A stretch of 64,000 bases of DNA from Rhodoferax sp. U11-2br (GTDB taxonomy: Bacteria; Pseudomonadota; Gammaproteobacteria; Burkholderiales; Burkholderiaceae_C): NCBI RefSeq assembly GCF_018619435.1, contig NZ_JAHFZF010000009.1:62001-126000 (forward strand), read 5' to 3'. The notes under the pieces are model-generated. The model did no database searches and was not told where the DNA came from. It was given only the letters and a program-made list of their open reading frames with translations. Made by a program: the position numbers and the translations under genes. Each line of letters begins with the position of its first letter. Position 1 is the stretch's first letter. Positions 28,943-38,680 of this stretch are shown piece after piece.

Positions 28943-30675
28943 CAGAAGGACTCCTCGACGGTCTCGGTGACCACCTGGGGCACCACCGTCATGTCGGGTG
29001 CAATGCCCAGCACCCGCAGGGTTTGTTGCACGGTTTTGCTGAACACCGGCGCGGCCGTGTCGCCCCCGAAATATTTGCCATTGCTGGGCTCGTCAATCAT
29101 CACCGCCACCACAATCCGTGGCGCGTCGATCGGTGCCAGACCGGCAAACACGCCCCGGTAACGGTGACCGGCATAACCCCGGCCCTCCTGCTTGTGGGCG
29201 GTACCGGTTTTGCCACCGACCGAATAACCCATGGTTTGCGCCTTGGAGGCGGTCCCACCGGGGCCAACCACCATGTGCAACATGGTGCGCACATCGCGTG
29301 CCACCTTGCTCTGGAACACCGGCTGGCCGCTGACCGGGTTGTCCACCTTGAGCATCGAGATCGGTGCCAGGTCGCCGTCACGGCCAAACACCGTGTAGGC
29401 ATGGGCCAGCTGCATCAGGCTGACCGACAGGCCGTAGCCGTAGCTCATGGTGGCCTGCTCAATCGGCCGCCAGCCTTTGTAGGGGCGCAGGCGGCCACTC
29501 ACCGCACCCGGGAACGGCACTTGCGGCTTCTGACCAAAACCCACGTTGCTGAACATCTCCCACATCTCGCGCGCGGGCATTTGCAGCGCAATCTTGGCGG
29601 TGCCGATGTTGCTGGACTTCTGGATCACCTCGCTGACACTGAGCACACCGTGAGCATGTGAGTCGGAAATGGTGGCGCTGCCAATGGTCAAACGCCCAGG
29701 TGCGGTCTGGATCGGGGTGTTGGGGGTGACGCGCCCGGTGTTGAGCGCCAGCCCGATGACAAAGGGCTTCATGGTCGAACCCGGCTCAAAACTGTCGGTC
29801 AAGGCCCGGTTGCGCAGCTGTTCACCGCTGAGGTTCTGGCGTTTGTCCGGCACAAAACTCGGGTAGTTGGCCAGCGCCAGCACCTCGCCAGTGTGCACAT
29901 CGAGCACCACCACGCTGCCGGCTTTGGCCTTGTGTAACAACACCGCTTCCTTGAGGGTCTGGAAGGCAAAAAACTGCACCTTGCTGTCGATGCTGAGCTG
30001 CAGGTCACGGCCATCCACCGGGGCAATCTGCTCACCCACGGCTTCCACCACCCGGCCCATGCGGTCCTTGATGACCCGGCGCGAGCCGCTGCGCCCACCC
30101 AGGTCCTTGTTGAAGGCCAGCTCGATACCCTCCTGGCCCATGTCTTCGACACTGGTGAAGCCCACCACATGGGCGGCAGCCTCGCCTTCCGGGTACTGGC
30201 GTTTGTATTCCTTGCGCTGGTAGACGCCCTTGATGGCCAGTGCCTCGATCTCTTTGCCAACCGACTCATCGACCTGGCGCTTGAGCCAGACAAAACTCTT
30301 GTCCTCGTCTTCGAGCTTCTTGTTGAGATCGGTCATGGTCAGACCCAGCAACTTGGCCAGCTTCTTGAGCTTGACCGGATCGCGGTCCACATCCTCGGGA
30401 ATCGCCCAGATGCTGGGCACCGGGATGCTGGAGGCCAGAATCACCCCATTGCGGTCCAGAATGCGTCCGCGGCTGGCCGGTAGCGCCAGCGTGCGGGCAA
30501 AACGCACCTCCCCTTGCCTCTGGAAAAAATCGTTTTCAAGCACTTGGATGTAGACCGCCCGCCCGGCCAAACCGGCAAAAGCCAGGGCAATCGCGGCCAC
30601 GATGAACTTGCTGCGCCAGACCGGGGTCGGGCTGGCCAGCAAGGGGCTGGAGTTGTAGGCGATGCTGCGGCTCAT
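28942..30675 (-). CDS. ftsI: peptidoglycan D,D-transpeptidase FtsI (PBP3)
   Basis: Septal penicillin-binding protein of 577 residues: N-terminal membrane helix, dimerisation domain (RGRILDRNGVILASS), then the transpeptidase domain with FEPGSTMKPF (SxxK serine), KSSNIG (SxN) and GGKTGTAHK (KTG). It crosslinks septal peptidoglycan with FtsW. The start overlaps the ftsL stop by 4 nt (ATGA). Confidence 0.97.
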   Translation of the reverse strand: MSRSIAYNSSPLLASPTPVWRSKFIVAAIALAFAGLAGRAVYIQVLENDFFQRQGEVRFARTLALPASRGRILDRNGVILASSIPVPSIWAIPEDVDRDPVKLKKLAKLLGLTMTDLNKKLEDEDKSFVWLKRQVDESVGKEIEALAIKGVYQRKEYKRQYPEGEAAAHVVGFTSVEDMGQEGIELAFNKDLGGRSGSRRVIKDRMGRVVEAVGEQIAPVDGRDLQLSIDSKVQFFAFQTLKEAVLLHKAKAGSVVVLDVHTGEVLALANYPSFVPDKRQNLSGEQLRNRALTDSFEPGSTMKPFVIGLALNTGRVTPNTPIQTAPGRLTIGSATISDSHAHGVLSVSEVIQKSSNIGTAKIALQMPAREMWEMFSNVGFGQKPQVPFPGAVSGRLRPYKGWRPIEQATMSYGYGLSVSLMQLAHAYTVFGRDGDLAPISMLKVDNPVSGQPVFQSKVARDVRTMLHMVVGPGGTASKAQTMGYSVGGKTGTAHKQEGRGYAGHRYRGVFAGLAPIDAPRIVVAVMIDEPSNGKYFGGDTAAPVFSKTVQQTLRVLGIAPDMTVVPQVVTETVEESF

Positions 30676-31001
30676 CTCAGCTGCCCGCTGCTGCTGGGGT
30701 TGGCAGGTTTACCGGCGCCAGGCTGCTCGTTGGCGCCGCCTGCATAGGCCACATAGGTGGTGATGGCCGGGTTGGCCGGGCGCATCTGCAAGCGCGACTT
30801 GGCCAGCCCCTCGATCCGCGCCGAAGTGGATTGCGCGCGTTTCTCCACCTGCAGACGCTCGTTTTCAAGTTCCAGCTTGTGCGCCTGGGCACGGGCACGG
30901 TCAAGCTCAGAGAACAGATGGCGCGACTCGTACTGCACATTCACCAGGTACAGGGCACTGAGCACCACCCCCAGCAGCAACAACATGTTCAAGCGCATCA
31001 T
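30672..31001 (-). CDS. ftsL: cell division protein FtsL
   Basis: Bitopic protein of 109 residues: N-terminal membrane helix ([20 protein letters not shown]), then a periplasmic coiled coil rich in Glu, Arg and Leu ([20 protein letters not shown]), and a low-complexity Pro/Ser tail. Position between rsmH and ftsI and overlaps at both ends confirm identity. Confidence 0.95.
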   Translation of the reverse strand: MMRLNMLLLLGVVLSALYLVNVQYESRHLFSELDRARAQAHKLELENERLQVEKRAQSTSARIEGLAKSRLQMRPANPAITTYVAYAGGANEQPGAGKPANPSSSGQLR

Positions 31002-31951
31002 GCGTGCCCCCGGATCGGTTCAGCCGTGCGTTCGGCAACCCGCATGATCGCACTACGGGCGCGCGGGTTAGCCGCCACCTCGGCAGCACTCGGGCGACTG
31101 CGACCCAGCGCCTTGAGGTGCATCACCTGGGGTGCGGCAAACGGAGCACGGCGGTCGTACACCTCTTTTGCGTGCTGGGTGATGAACTGTTTGACGATGC
31201 GGTCTTCCAGCGAATGGAAACTGATCACCACCAACCGCCCACCGGGCTGAAGCACCTTGAGTGCGCCGTCTAACGCCTGTTGCAGCTCTTCAAGCTCGGC
31301 GTTGATGAAAATCCGAAAAGCCTGAAATGTGCGCGTTGCAGGGTTCTGACCCGGCTCGCGGGTTTTGACCGTGTCAGCCACGAGCTGGGCCAGTTCAGTG
31401 GTGGAGACAAGGGGGCCCCGAGCCTGTCGGCGCGCAACAATCGCCTTTGCAATGGGGCCAGCAAACCGTTCTTCGCCATAGTCACGAATCACCTCCGTTA
31501 TTTGATCAACTTCCGCGTGGGCCAGCCATTGCGCCACCGAGGTGCCGCGGGTGGTGTCCATGCGCATATCCAGAGGACCTTCGAACCTGAAACTGAAACC
31601 CCGCGCCGGGTTGTCCACCTGCGGCGAGCTGATACCCAAATCAAGCAAAACCCCGGCCACACTGGCCTCAGGCAACTCATCCAGATGACTGAAACCCTGG
31701 TGGCGAATCGAAAAACGCGGGTCGGTGATGCTGGCCGCCTCCGCCAGGGCATCGGGGTCTTTGTCAAACGCAATCAGCCGCGCTTCTGCAGCCAATCGCG
31801 ACAGAATCAGGCGGCTGTGGCCACCCCGACCAAAAGTGGCATCCACGTACACCGCTGGCGCCGGGCTGGGGCCAGTCGTGTCAGCACTGCCAAGCAAAGC
31901 GTCGACTGCTTCGCCCAACAACACGGTGGTGTGTGTCCATGCGTTGTCCAC
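30998..31951 (-). CDS. rsmH: 16S rRNA (cytosine-1402-N4)-methyltransferase
   Basis: Protein of 317 residues. [29 protein letters not shown] (SAM motif I), [22 protein letters not shown] and [15 protein letters not shown] match RsmH (formerly MraW). Lies 9 nt after mraZ. Confidence 0.97.
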   Translation of the reverse strand: MDNAWTHTTVLLGEAVDALLGSADTTGPSPAPAVYVDATFGRGGHSRLILSRLAAEARLIAFDKDPDALAEAASITDPRFSIRHQGFSHLDELPEASVAGVLLDLGISSPQVDNPARGFSFRFEGPLDMRMDTTRGTSVAQWLAHAEVDQITEVIRDYGEERFAGPIAKAIVARRQARGPLVSTTELAQLVADTVKTREPGQNPATRTFQAFRIFINAELEELQQALDGALKVLQPGGRLVVISFHSLEDRIVKQFITQHAKEVYDRRAPFAAPQVMHLKALGRSRPSAAEVAANPRARSAIMRVAERTAEPIRGHA

Positions 31952-31960
31952 CGCCAGCCT

Positions 31961-32389
31961 TCAGAACGCAAAGTCTTTGAAAACATCGGGCATGCCGCCC
32001 TGCATGGCCTGGGCTTCTTTGGCATCGTAGGTCGCTTTGTCCCAGAGCTCAAAGTAGCTGCCCATGCCGAGCAACACCGCTTCCTTGGTGATGCCGGCGG
32101 CCGCGCGCAGTTCAGGCGACACCAGCACACGACCGGTGGCATCGATCTCCACATCCATGGCATTGCCCAAAAAGATACGTTTCCACCACTGTGCCGACAT
32201 CGGCAACGAACCAATGCGTTCGCGGAACTTCTCCCACTCGGGCCGCGCGAAAATCATCAGGCAGCCGTCAGGGTGTTTCGTGATGGTGAGCTGGCCACTG
32301 GCGGTGGCACTCAAGACGTCACGATGCCGGGTCGGCACAGACAGCCGACCCTTTGCATCCAGACTCAATGAGGAAGCCCCTTGAAACAC
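31961..32389 (-). CDS. mraZ: transcriptional regulator MraZ
   Basis: Protein of 142 residues with two SpoVT/AbrB-like MraZ repeats: [15 protein letters not shown] and [16 protein letters not shown] carry the DxxGR signature. It binds GTG repeats upstream of its own operon. I take a GTG start at 32389 ([11 protein letters not shown], the usual MraZ N terminus) with AAAAAGG about 9 nt upstream; the ATG 38 codons further up would run through the operator repeats. Confidence 0.95.
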   Translation of the reverse strand: MFQGASSLSLDAKGRLSVPTRHRDVLSATASGQLTITKHPDGCLMIFARPEWEKFRERIGSLPMSAQWWKRIFLGNAMDVEIDATGRVLVSPELRAAAGITKEAVLLGMGSYFELWDKATYDAKEAQAMQGGMPDVFKDFAF

Positions 32390-32437
32390 TTGAAATGACC
32401 TTTTTGGATAAATCAGTTGAGCAAACGCAGAGAAAAG

Positions 32438-32471
32438 GCACTTTCCACCACTAAATTGCACTTTTTTGCAC
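32438..32471 (-). promoter_or_regulatory. MraZ operator: four GTG boxes, 10-bp period
   Basis: On the minus strand GTGC, GTGC, GTGG and GTGC occur at exact 10-bp spacing (plus-strand positions 32468-71, 32458-61, 32448-51, 32438-41), 49 nt upstream of the mraZ GTG start. MraZ oligomers are known to bind such direct repeats and repress the dcw promoter. Confidence 0.85.
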
Positions 32472-32505
32472 TGTATCAGCAAAATTGTTTCCCGCAAACA
32501 CACGG
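32472..32505 (-). promoter_or_regulatory. candidate sigma-70 promoter of the dcw cluster
   Basis: Minus strand: TTGCGG, 16 nt, then TACAGT, whose last bases overlap the first MraZ box, so bound MraZ would block RNA polymerase. Match to consensus is moderate; other AT-rich hexamers upstream are possible. Confidence 0.35.
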
Positions 32506-32612
32506 ACTACAAATTTTTACAATGAAATCAACAACTTAGCAGCGACTTTGAAGGCGACAGCCTGACAAAATCGTTGTAAATTAAGCACTTAGAAGACGCA
32601 CTGAAAGTGATG

Positions 32613-32637
32613 CTTGAGGATGAAAAACATCCTCAAG
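32613..32637. repeat. perfect hairpin between hslU and mraZ
   Basis: CTTGAGGATG-AAAAA-CATCCTCAAG, ten perfect base pairs with a 5-nt loop, 45 nt after the hslU stop. There is no T-run after it on the minus strand, so it may be a 3' stabiliser, a weak terminator or an operator. Confidence 0.6.
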
Positions 32638-32681
32638 AAACGTGCAAAGTTACCGGATGACGGTCGGCTGCCGAATGGGAA

Positions 32682-34013
32682 TTACAGGATGTAACGGCTC
32701 AGATCTTCGTTTTTGCTGAGTTCTGCCAGGCGAGACTCAACATAGGCGGCATCCACCTGCACCGTTTGACCGCCCAGTTGGCTGGCGTTGAAACTCACCT
32801 CATCGAGCAGGCGTTCCATCACCGTGGACAACCTGCGTGCACCAATATTCTCTGTGCGCTCATTCACATCAAAGGCGATCTGCGCGAGGCGTGTGATGCC
32901 CTCATCGGTGAACACCACAGCCACCTGTTCGGTGGCCAGCAAAGCCTGGTATTGCTTGACCAGCGAGGCGTGGGTTTGGGTCAGAATCGCGACAAAATCC
33001 GCCACCGAGAGCGACTGCAGCTCAACACGGATCGGAAAACGCCCCTGCAACTCGGGAATCAGATCGCTGGGTTTGCTCAGATGGAAAGCACCCGAGGCGA
33101 TAAACAGGATGTGGTCGGTCTTGACGGTGCCGTATTTGGTCGACACCGAGGTGCCCTCCACCAGTGGCAACAGGTCGCGCTGCACGCCTTGGCGTGACAC
33201 CTCGGCACTGCCACTTTCTGCGCGCGAGGTGACCTTGTCGATCTCATCAATAAACACAATGCCGTTTTGCTCCAGCATTTGCAGCGCCTGGGTCTTGATG
33301 TCGTCGTCGTTCACGAGTTTGGCGGCTTCCTCGTCAGCCAGCAGTTTGAGCGCTTCGCTGATCTTGAGCTTGCGGGTCTGTTTTTTGGCGGTGTTGAGCT
33401 GACCAAACATGCCGCGCAGCTGTTCTGCCATCTCTTCCATGCCCGCCGGGCCCATGACCTCCAGGCGAGGTGAGGCCTGGGCGACATCGAGTTCGATCTC
33501 ACGGTCGTGCAACTGCCCCTCGCGCAGCTTCTTGCGAAAGGTCTGGCGTGCGGCGCTTTCGGGCTCCTGCGCTTCCATCACGCCAAATTCCTTGCGCGGC
33601 ATCGGGATCAGGATGTCAAGCACGCGGTCCTCTGCAGCGTCTTCGGCGCGGGTCCGCACTTTTTGCATCTCGGCCTGGCGGGTTTGCTTGACCGCCACAT
33701 CCGCCAGATCACGGATGATCGAATCCACGTCTTTGCCAACATACCCGACCTCGGTGAACTTGGTCGCTTCCACCTTGATGAACGGTGCATCGGCCAGACG
33801 TGCCAGGCGCCGCGCAATCTCGGTTTTGCCCACGCCCGTGGGGCCAATCATCAGGATGTTCTTGGGGGTGATTTCACCGCGCAGATCGCTGTGGACCTGC
33901 TGCCTGCGCCAGCGGTTGCGCAGCGCAATCGCCACGGCCCGTTTGGCCTGCTGCTGGCCAACAATGTGTTTGTCGAGTTCAGCGACGATGTCCTGGGGGG
34001 TTAAAGATGACAT
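32682..34013 (-). CDS. hslU: ATP-dependent protease ATPase subunit HslU
   Basis: AAA+ unfoldase of 443 residues partnering HslV. Walker [10 protein letters not shown], Walker B VFIDEIDK, the GYVGKDVDS pore loop and the C-terminal SRYIL tail that docks into HslV are all present. The start follows hslV by 61 nt containing a GCAGCCG/CGGCTGC hairpin. Confidence 0.97.
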   Translation of the reverse strand: MSSLTPQDIVAELDKHIVGQQQAKRAVAIALRNRWRRQQVHSDLRGEITPKNILMIGPTGVGKTEIARRLARLADAPFIKVEATKFTEVGYVGKDVDSIIRDLADVAVKQTRQAEMQKVRTRAEDAAEDRVLDILIPMPRKEFGVMEAQEPESAARQTFRKKLREGQLHDREIELDVAQASPRLEVMGPAGMEEMAEQLRGMFGQLNTAKKQTRKLKISEALKLLADEEAAKLVNDDDIKTQALQMLEQNGIVFIDEIDKVTSRAESGSAEVSRQGVQRDLLPLVEGTSVSTKYGTVKTDHILFIASGAFHLSKPSDLIPELQGRFPIRVELQSLSVADFVAILTQTHASLVKQYQALLATEQVAVVFTDEGITRLAQIAFDVNERTENIGARRLSTVMERLLDEVSFNASQLGGQTVQVDAAYVESRLAELSKNEDLSRYIL

Positions 34014-34032
34014 GGTTCAATCAGTGAAAGGT

Positions 34033-34048
34033 GCAGCCGTCCGGCTGC
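34033..34048. repeat. hairpin between hslV and hslU
   Basis: GCAGCCG-TC-CGGCTGC in the 61-nt spacer. It could tune the hslV:hslU ratio by partial termination or RNA stability; function not shown. Confidence 0.45.
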
Positions 34049-34074
34049 TGAGGTTCAGGCCAGTGTGCTGGCGT

Positions 34075-34620
34075 TCAGAGACTCTCGATGGTGTGGTTCA
34101 TGTTGGTGTAGATACAAATCTCACCAGCAATTTCCAAGGATTTTTTGACCATCTCGGTGGCTGACAACTCGGTGTTGCTGAGCAAAGCGATCGCCGCAGC
34201 CTGTGCATAGGCGCCACCTGAGCCAATCGCCACAATGCCGTTTTCGGGCTCCAGCACATCACCATTGCCGGTGATGATCAGCGAGGCCTCTTTGTCGGCC
34301 ACGGCCAGCATGGCCTCCAGGCGACGTAACACGCGGTCGGTACGCCAGTCCTTGGTCAGCTCGATGGCGGCTCGCACCAGATGCCCCTGATGCTTTTCCA
34401 GCTTAGCCTCAAAACGCTCGAACAGGGTGAAGGCGTCGGCCGTGGCGCCCGCAAAACCGGCCAGCACCTTGCCATGGTAGAGCTTGCGCACCTTGCGTGC
34501 CGTGCCCTTGACCACGATGTTGCCCAGGGTCACCTGCCCGTCACCACCAATCGCCACCTGGACACCGTCTGGTGTCTGGCGACGCACGCTGATGATGGTG
34601 GTTCCGTGAAATTGTTCCAT
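34075..34620 (-). CDS. hslV: ATP-dependent protease subunit HslV
   Basis: Proteasome-beta-like peptidase of 181 residues. The start [14 protein letters not shown] implies removal of a six-residue propeptide to expose the catalytic N-terminal threonine, as in other Burkholderiales. [10 protein letters not shown] and [17 protein letters not shown] are family motifs. It forms the HslUV protease with the next gene. Confidence 0.97.
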   Translation of the reverse strand: MEQFHGTTIISVRRQTPDGVQVAIGGDGQVTLGNIVVKGTARKVRKLYHGKVLAGFAGATADAFTLFERFEAKLEKHQGHLVRAAIELTKDWRTDRVLRRLEAMLAVADKEASLIITGNGDVLEPENGIVAIGSGGAYAQAAAIALLSNTELSATEMVKKSLEIAGEICIYTNMNHTIESL

Positions 34621-34635
34621 AACGCGTTGTGTATC

Positions 34636-36339
34636 CTAGTTGCTGCGGGCGGTCACCCGCGCATGTTCGTTGATGCCGATCAGGTTGAAAAACGCCGCCA
34701 CCAAATGGGGCAAACGCGCAAACTCGATCTTTTTGCCGGTCGCCTGTGCACTGGCGACCCAGTTCAGAATGCTGCCGGCGGCGGAAAAGTCGACACGCAC
34801 CAGCGCGTCGCAGGTGATCAGCACATCCCCCTTGGCCAACAAGGCTTGCTGCAAGGGCTTGAGACCTGCAGCCACGCTGCCGAGAAGTTCACCGGCCAGC
34901 TCCATGCGGCTGGCATTGGCATCAACAAACGGTGTGCGCTCGGTCAGGGGATCGGCCAGCGTCGACACCTGGTTCAGTTCGTCGCGCCAGTCGAACCCCA
35001 TGGTGCCCACGCTCTGAGCCAACACATGCTGACAACGCGCATCCTGCCAGGCCGGCGGCGAGATGTCGTAGGTCACGCAGTAGTCCATCGACACCAGCTC
35101 AAACTCTTCGCGCGAGCCCAGCACACGCAAGGCATGCAGGCGCAATTGCCACCAGAGCTGGGCAACTTCCCGGTCACCCAGGGGCGTGTTGGCACGCAAC
35201 TGCGCGTCCAGACGGTCCAGGTTGTCAAATTGCAGGGACAAAGCTTGATCACACCACTGCCGCATCACCGCCGCCAAAGCGACCGCCGCGTCCGGGCTGA
35301 TGTTTTCCAGCAGACGCCAGTCCAGCCGGTGAAGGTTGCCCCCCGTTGTGACACTGGCTTGCAAATGCGCGACGGCCAGCTTGTCGAGCATCGCGGGCGA
35401 CTGCCACCGTGCCACTGCGGGGCTGCGCTGGGCTTGAACCTGCGCCAGTCGCTCGTACAGGGCGACCTGGCCGGTGGATCGGTACAGGTCCTGCAAGGCG
35501 GTGGTCCACACCGCCTTGGCACTTGGATCGGCGGCTTCCCCTTTGAGCGCCAGCGTCAGCACCGACTCGGCACCGGCGTCATCGCTGTTGGCAAAACGGA
35601 TGGCCGCATCTTCGATCACCGGATCAGAGGACACCTGCCCCATCTCGACCGAGACCATGTTGGAGCAGGAAAAGTCGCTGTAATCGGTGGGCTCAAAACT
35701 GGCCACACCGACCGGCATAGTGAGCTTGGCGCGCGACTTGGCCGACCACGCCTGATCCTGAGCAGCGCTGATGGGCAGCTGCGGCGTCAAGGCCTCCAGA
35801 CTGGTCGGCATGGTCGGTGCAAATGCCAGACGGGTGTCGATCTGCGACTCTACCCCCGCTGTGCTGGAGAGGCTGCTCCCGGTGGCAAGCGCTGGCGTAC
35901 GCGCCACGGAGGAGGCTGAGGTTGTTGATGGGATGGTGCTGGGTGGTGCCGTTGCTGCGGGTTCCCCCTGCTTGCGCTGCTGGCCGTTCCACCACTGCCT
36001 GGACATCTGGGCTTCGATCTCGTCGATCTTCTTGAGGGTCGAGGCACGTGTTTCAGACTCTGGAAACCCCGAACTGTCTTGGTAGAACGAGGCGCGCGCC
36101 GCCATCTCAGACAAGGCCGACGGCGACACTTCGCGCAATTTGCGCAGCTGGCTGAACTCGCGCTGGCGCACCGCATCGTTATGCGCCTTGCGCTCAACCA
36201 TGCGTTTGATCGCCAGCTTGCCCAGCTCACCCTGTTCCGCCGCAGCCGCACCCTGCGGCGGCAGCACATCACTCACCGGGCTACGCACAAAATTGGCAAC
36301 CCTGGCCAACAAACCGGTAGGAGTGTCTTTGGTTGCCAT
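34636..36339 (-). CDS. large protein with C-terminal STAS-like domain
   Basis: Protein of 567 residues, function not recognised. N-terminal 110 residues are helical and charged, residues about 120-200 are Ser/Thr/Ala/Pro-rich and disordered, the middle (about 225-440) is helical and may be TPR-like, and the last 100 residues resemble a STAS/MlaB domain: ALLAKGDVLITCDALVRVDF, SAAGSILNWVASAQ and a final ARLPHLVAAFFNLIGINEHA. STAS domains act as phosphorylation or lipid-transport switches. Downstream of dksA by 39 nt and 15 nt before hslV. Start chosen at ATG 36339 rather than the GTG one codon earlier. Confidence 0.7.
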   Translation of the reverse strand: MATKDTPTGLLARVANFVRSPVSDVLPPQGAAAAEQGELGKLAIKRMVERKAHNDAVRQREFSQLRKLREVSPSALSEMAARASFYQDSSGFPESETRASTLKKIDEIEAQMSRQWWNGQQRKQGEPAATAPPSTIPSTTSASSVARTPALATGSSLSSTAGVESQIDTRLAFAPTMPTSLEALTPQLPISAAQDQAWSAKSRAKLTMPVGVASFEPTDYSDFSCSNMVSVEMGQVSSDPVIEDAAIRFANSDDAGAESVLTLALKGEAADPSAKAVWTTALQDLYRSTGQVALYERLAQVQAQRSPAVARWQSPAMLDKLAVAHLQASVTTGGNLHRLDWRLLENISPDAAVALAAVMRQWCDQALSLQFDNLDRLDAQLRANTPLGDREVAQLWWQLRLHALRVLGSREEFELVSMDYCVTYDISPPAWQDARCQHVLAQSVGTMGFDWRDELNQVSTLADPLTERTPFVDANASRMELAGELLGSVAAGLKPLQQALLAKGDVLITCDALVRVDFSAAGSILNWVASAQATGKKIEFARLPHLVAAFFNLIGINEHARVTARSN

Positions 36340-36378
36340 CACTCAGCCTGGTGTTATCAGCCCAGCCAACACGCCGTC

Positions 36379-37548
36379 TCAGTCCCCAAACATTTTCTGC
36401 TTGAGTTCACGGCGTTGTTGTGCCTCCAGCGACAAGGTGGCGGTCGGGCGGGCCAGCAGTCGGCCCACACCAATCGGCTCGCCGGTTTCGTCGCAGTAGC
36501 CATAGTCACCCGCGTCGATGCGGTTTATGGACTGCTCGATCTTCTTGAGCAATTTGCGCTCACGGTCGCGGGTGCGCAACTCCAGGGCGTGTTCTTCCTC
36601 GATCGTTGCCCGGTCGGCCGGATCCGGCACCACCACCGTGTCTTCACGCAAATGCTCGGTGGTTTCACCCGCGTTGCTGAGGATGTCGGTCTTGAGCGCC
36701 ACCAACTTCTGACGGAAAAACGCCATTTGGGTGTCGTTCATGTAGTCATCATCCGACATGGCAATGATTTCGGCATCCGTCAGTTCGGCCACCGACTTGG
36801 TCTTCCAGTTGTTGGCCAGCTTAGGGTCTTTTTTGATGGCCGAGGCCAGCGGCGACACGATCGGCTGCACCGAGGTCATCTGGGTAAAACTGGCCTTGGC
36901 CGCTGTGGACGCCACCGACTGCGCCATCGACGGAACAGTCAACTGTGCCAGCCGCGAGGACGGGCGCCCAGAACGCACCGGCACGCCCAGCGGCGTGAGT
37001 TGCGCCACAGCGGCTGGTTTGACCGCTGCCACCGACTCGTTGGGTTTCGGGGCTCTGGTGAATTTGGGAGTAGAGGTCACGGTTGCGGTTTGATCGAGAG
37101 TGGTCACAGATAAAGGCTTCTTTGGGGAACGGGATGGCGCCGGTTTTGGCTCCGGCGCTGCTTTGGCAGTTTCGGTTTTTTTAACCGCTGCTGCCTTTTT
37201 AACAACCGCCACAGGCGTGTCCGCTGCTTTGGTTTTGGCAGCTGGCTTGGCCGCCGGTTTGGCTGGAGAGGCCACCACCGCCTTCTTGGTTGGCGCCGCT
37301 TGACTGGCTTTGGCCGCAGGGGCGGGCTTGGCGGCAACAACCGCTTTGGCGGGTACAGCTTTCTGTTTCACGACTGGCGCTTTCACAGGTGGTCTCCTGG
37401 CGGGGTTTTTATGAGCTTTGGCAGAGGAAACTGTTGTTTGTACCGTCGTTGGCAACCTGGAAACGCCGGTTGGCGCTTTTTCTTCGGCGCGCGAGTGTAC
37501 TGGCGCAGCCTTCGAAAAACCCATCAGTTGCAAAAGAGAGACAAACAT
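36379..37548 (-). CDS. dksA: DksA-family RNA polymerase regulator with long N-terminal tail
   Basis: Protein of 389 residues. The DksA core spans about residues 265-389: YMNDTQMAFFRQKL, then the coiled-coil tip VPDPADRATIEEEHALELR with the conserved DPADRA aspartates, and a globular end. The zinc site is reduced to one cysteine (GYCDETGEPIG, with the second pair replaced in ATLSLEAQQ), so zinc is probably not bound. In front is a Lys/Ala/Pro-rich extension of about 240 residues, probably disordered and able to bind nucleic acid. DksA with ppGpp controls rRNA and amino-acid promoters. Lies 18 nt after the CobW-type GTPase. Confidence 0.88.
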   Translation of the reverse strand: MFVSLLQLMGFSKAAPVHSRAEEKAPTGVSRLPTTVQTTVSSAKAHKNPARRPPVKAPVVKQKAVPAKAVVAAKPAPAAKASQAAPTKKAVVASPAKPAAKPAAKTKAADTPVAVVKKAAAVKKTETAKAAPEPKPAPSRSPKKPLSVTTLDQTATVTSTPKFTRAPKPNESVAAVKPAAVAQLTPLGVPVRSGRPSSRLAQLTVPSMAQSVASTAAKASFTQMTSVQPIVSPLASAIKKDPKLANNWKTKSVAELTDAEIIAMSDDDYMNDTQMAFFRQKLVALKTDILSNAGETTEHLREDTVVVPDPADRATIEEEHALELRTRDRERKLLKKIEQSINRIDAGDYGYCDETGEPIGVGRLLARPTATLSLEAQQRRELKQKMFGD

Positions 37549-37566
37549 CAGCCCTCCGGGGCGGGG

Positions 37567-38628
37567 TTAAAAGACAGGCTCACACAAGGCTTGCTCCATA
37601 CCTTGCAGGAAAATGTCCTGGGGCAGATCGATACCAATAAATACCATTTTGCTACAACGTTTTTCGTCTTTGGCCCATGCGGGGCCCAGGTCACTGCCCA
37701 TCAACTGGTGCACACCCTGGAAAATCACCTTGCGCTCGGTGCCCTGCATGTAAAGCACACCTTTGTAGCGCAACATGCGCGGGCCATAGATGTTGACCAC
37801 CGCACCCAGAAAGTCTTCGAGTTTGGCCGGATCGAACGCGCGGTCTGAACGGAACACAAAACTCTTGACGTCGTCATCGTGGGCGTGGTGGTGCCCATCA
37901 TGCAGGTGCGACGGGTGGTCGCAATGCTCACCATGTGCGTGGTCATGGTGTTCGTGATGATCGTGGTCGTCTTCCTTGAGAAAGTCCGGGTCAATGTCGA
38001 GTTTGGTGTTGAGGTTAAAACCACGCAGGTCAAACACCTCACTGAGCGCCACCTCACCAAAATGCACGGCTTTTTGCGGCGCACGCGGGTTCATGTGTTT
38101 GAGGCGGTGCTGCAAGTCCGATACCTCTTCGGCCGACACCAGATCGGTCTTGCTGAGGAAAATCTGGTCGGCGAACCCCACCTGGCGGCGGGCTTCCTGG
38201 CGGTCGTCGAGCTGCTGGTTGGCGTGTTTGGCATCCACCAGGGTCAGGATCGAGTCCAACAAGTAACTCTCGGCGATCTCGTCGTCCATGAAAAAGGTCT
38301 GCGCCACCGGGCCGGGGTCGGCCACACCGGTGGTTTCGATCACCACCCGGTCAAAGTCGAGCAGGCCCTGGCGCTTTTTGGCCGCCAGCAACTGCAGGGC
38401 TTCACGCAAGTCTTCGCGGATGGAGCAGCAGATGCAGCCATTGCTCATCTGGATGATCTGCTCCTTGGAGTCGGTCACCAAAATGTCGTTGTCGATGTTT
38501 TCCTCACCAAACTCGTTCTCGATCACAGCAATCTTCTGGCCATGCGCCTCGGCCAGCACACGTTTGAGCAGTGTGGTTTTGCCGGAGCCGAGAAAACCGG
38601 TGAGGATCGTGGCAGGAATCAGAGACAT
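37567..38628 (-). CDS. COG0523 (CobW/ZNG-type) metal GTPase
   Basis: GTPase of 353 residues. Walker A GFLGSGKTTLL, the metal motif GCICC at 64-68, SKTDL (guanine recognition), a His/Asp-rich metal-binding loop (about residues 220-255) and a C-terminal CobW_C domain. Such proteins deliver zinc or other metals to client enzymes. It precedes dksA by 18 nt, a linkage seen in Burkholderiales; in some bacteria COG0523 and cysteine-poor DksA genes are both induced by zinc starvation. No Zur site was recognised upstream. Confidence 0.92.
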   Translation of the reverse strand: MSLIPATILTGFLGSGKTTLLKRVLAEAHGQKIAVIENEFGEENIDNDILVTDSKEQIIQMSNGCICCSIREDLREALQLLAAKKRQGLLDFDRVVIETTGVADPGPVAQTFFMDDEIAESYLLDSILTLVDAKHANQQLDDRQEARRQVGFADQIFLSKTDLVSAEEVSDLQHRLKHMNPRAPQKAVHFGEVALSEVFDLRGFNLNTKLDIDPDFLKEDDHDHHEHHDHAHGEHCDHPSHLHDGHHHAHDDDVKSFVFRSDRAFDPAKLEDFLGAVVNIYGPRMLRYKGVLYMQGTERKVIFQGVHQLMGSDLGPAWAKDEKRCSKMVFIGIDLPQDIFLQGMEQALCEPVF

Positions 38629-38680
38629 GGTAGAGCGGGGATTGGAAAGGCAGCGAGTGTAACGACGAACCGGCTGCAGC

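Noticed and set aside
34381..35919. 512-codon plus-strand frame opposite hslV and the STAS gene
   Set aside because: It spans two well-supported minus-strand genes and shows no domain.
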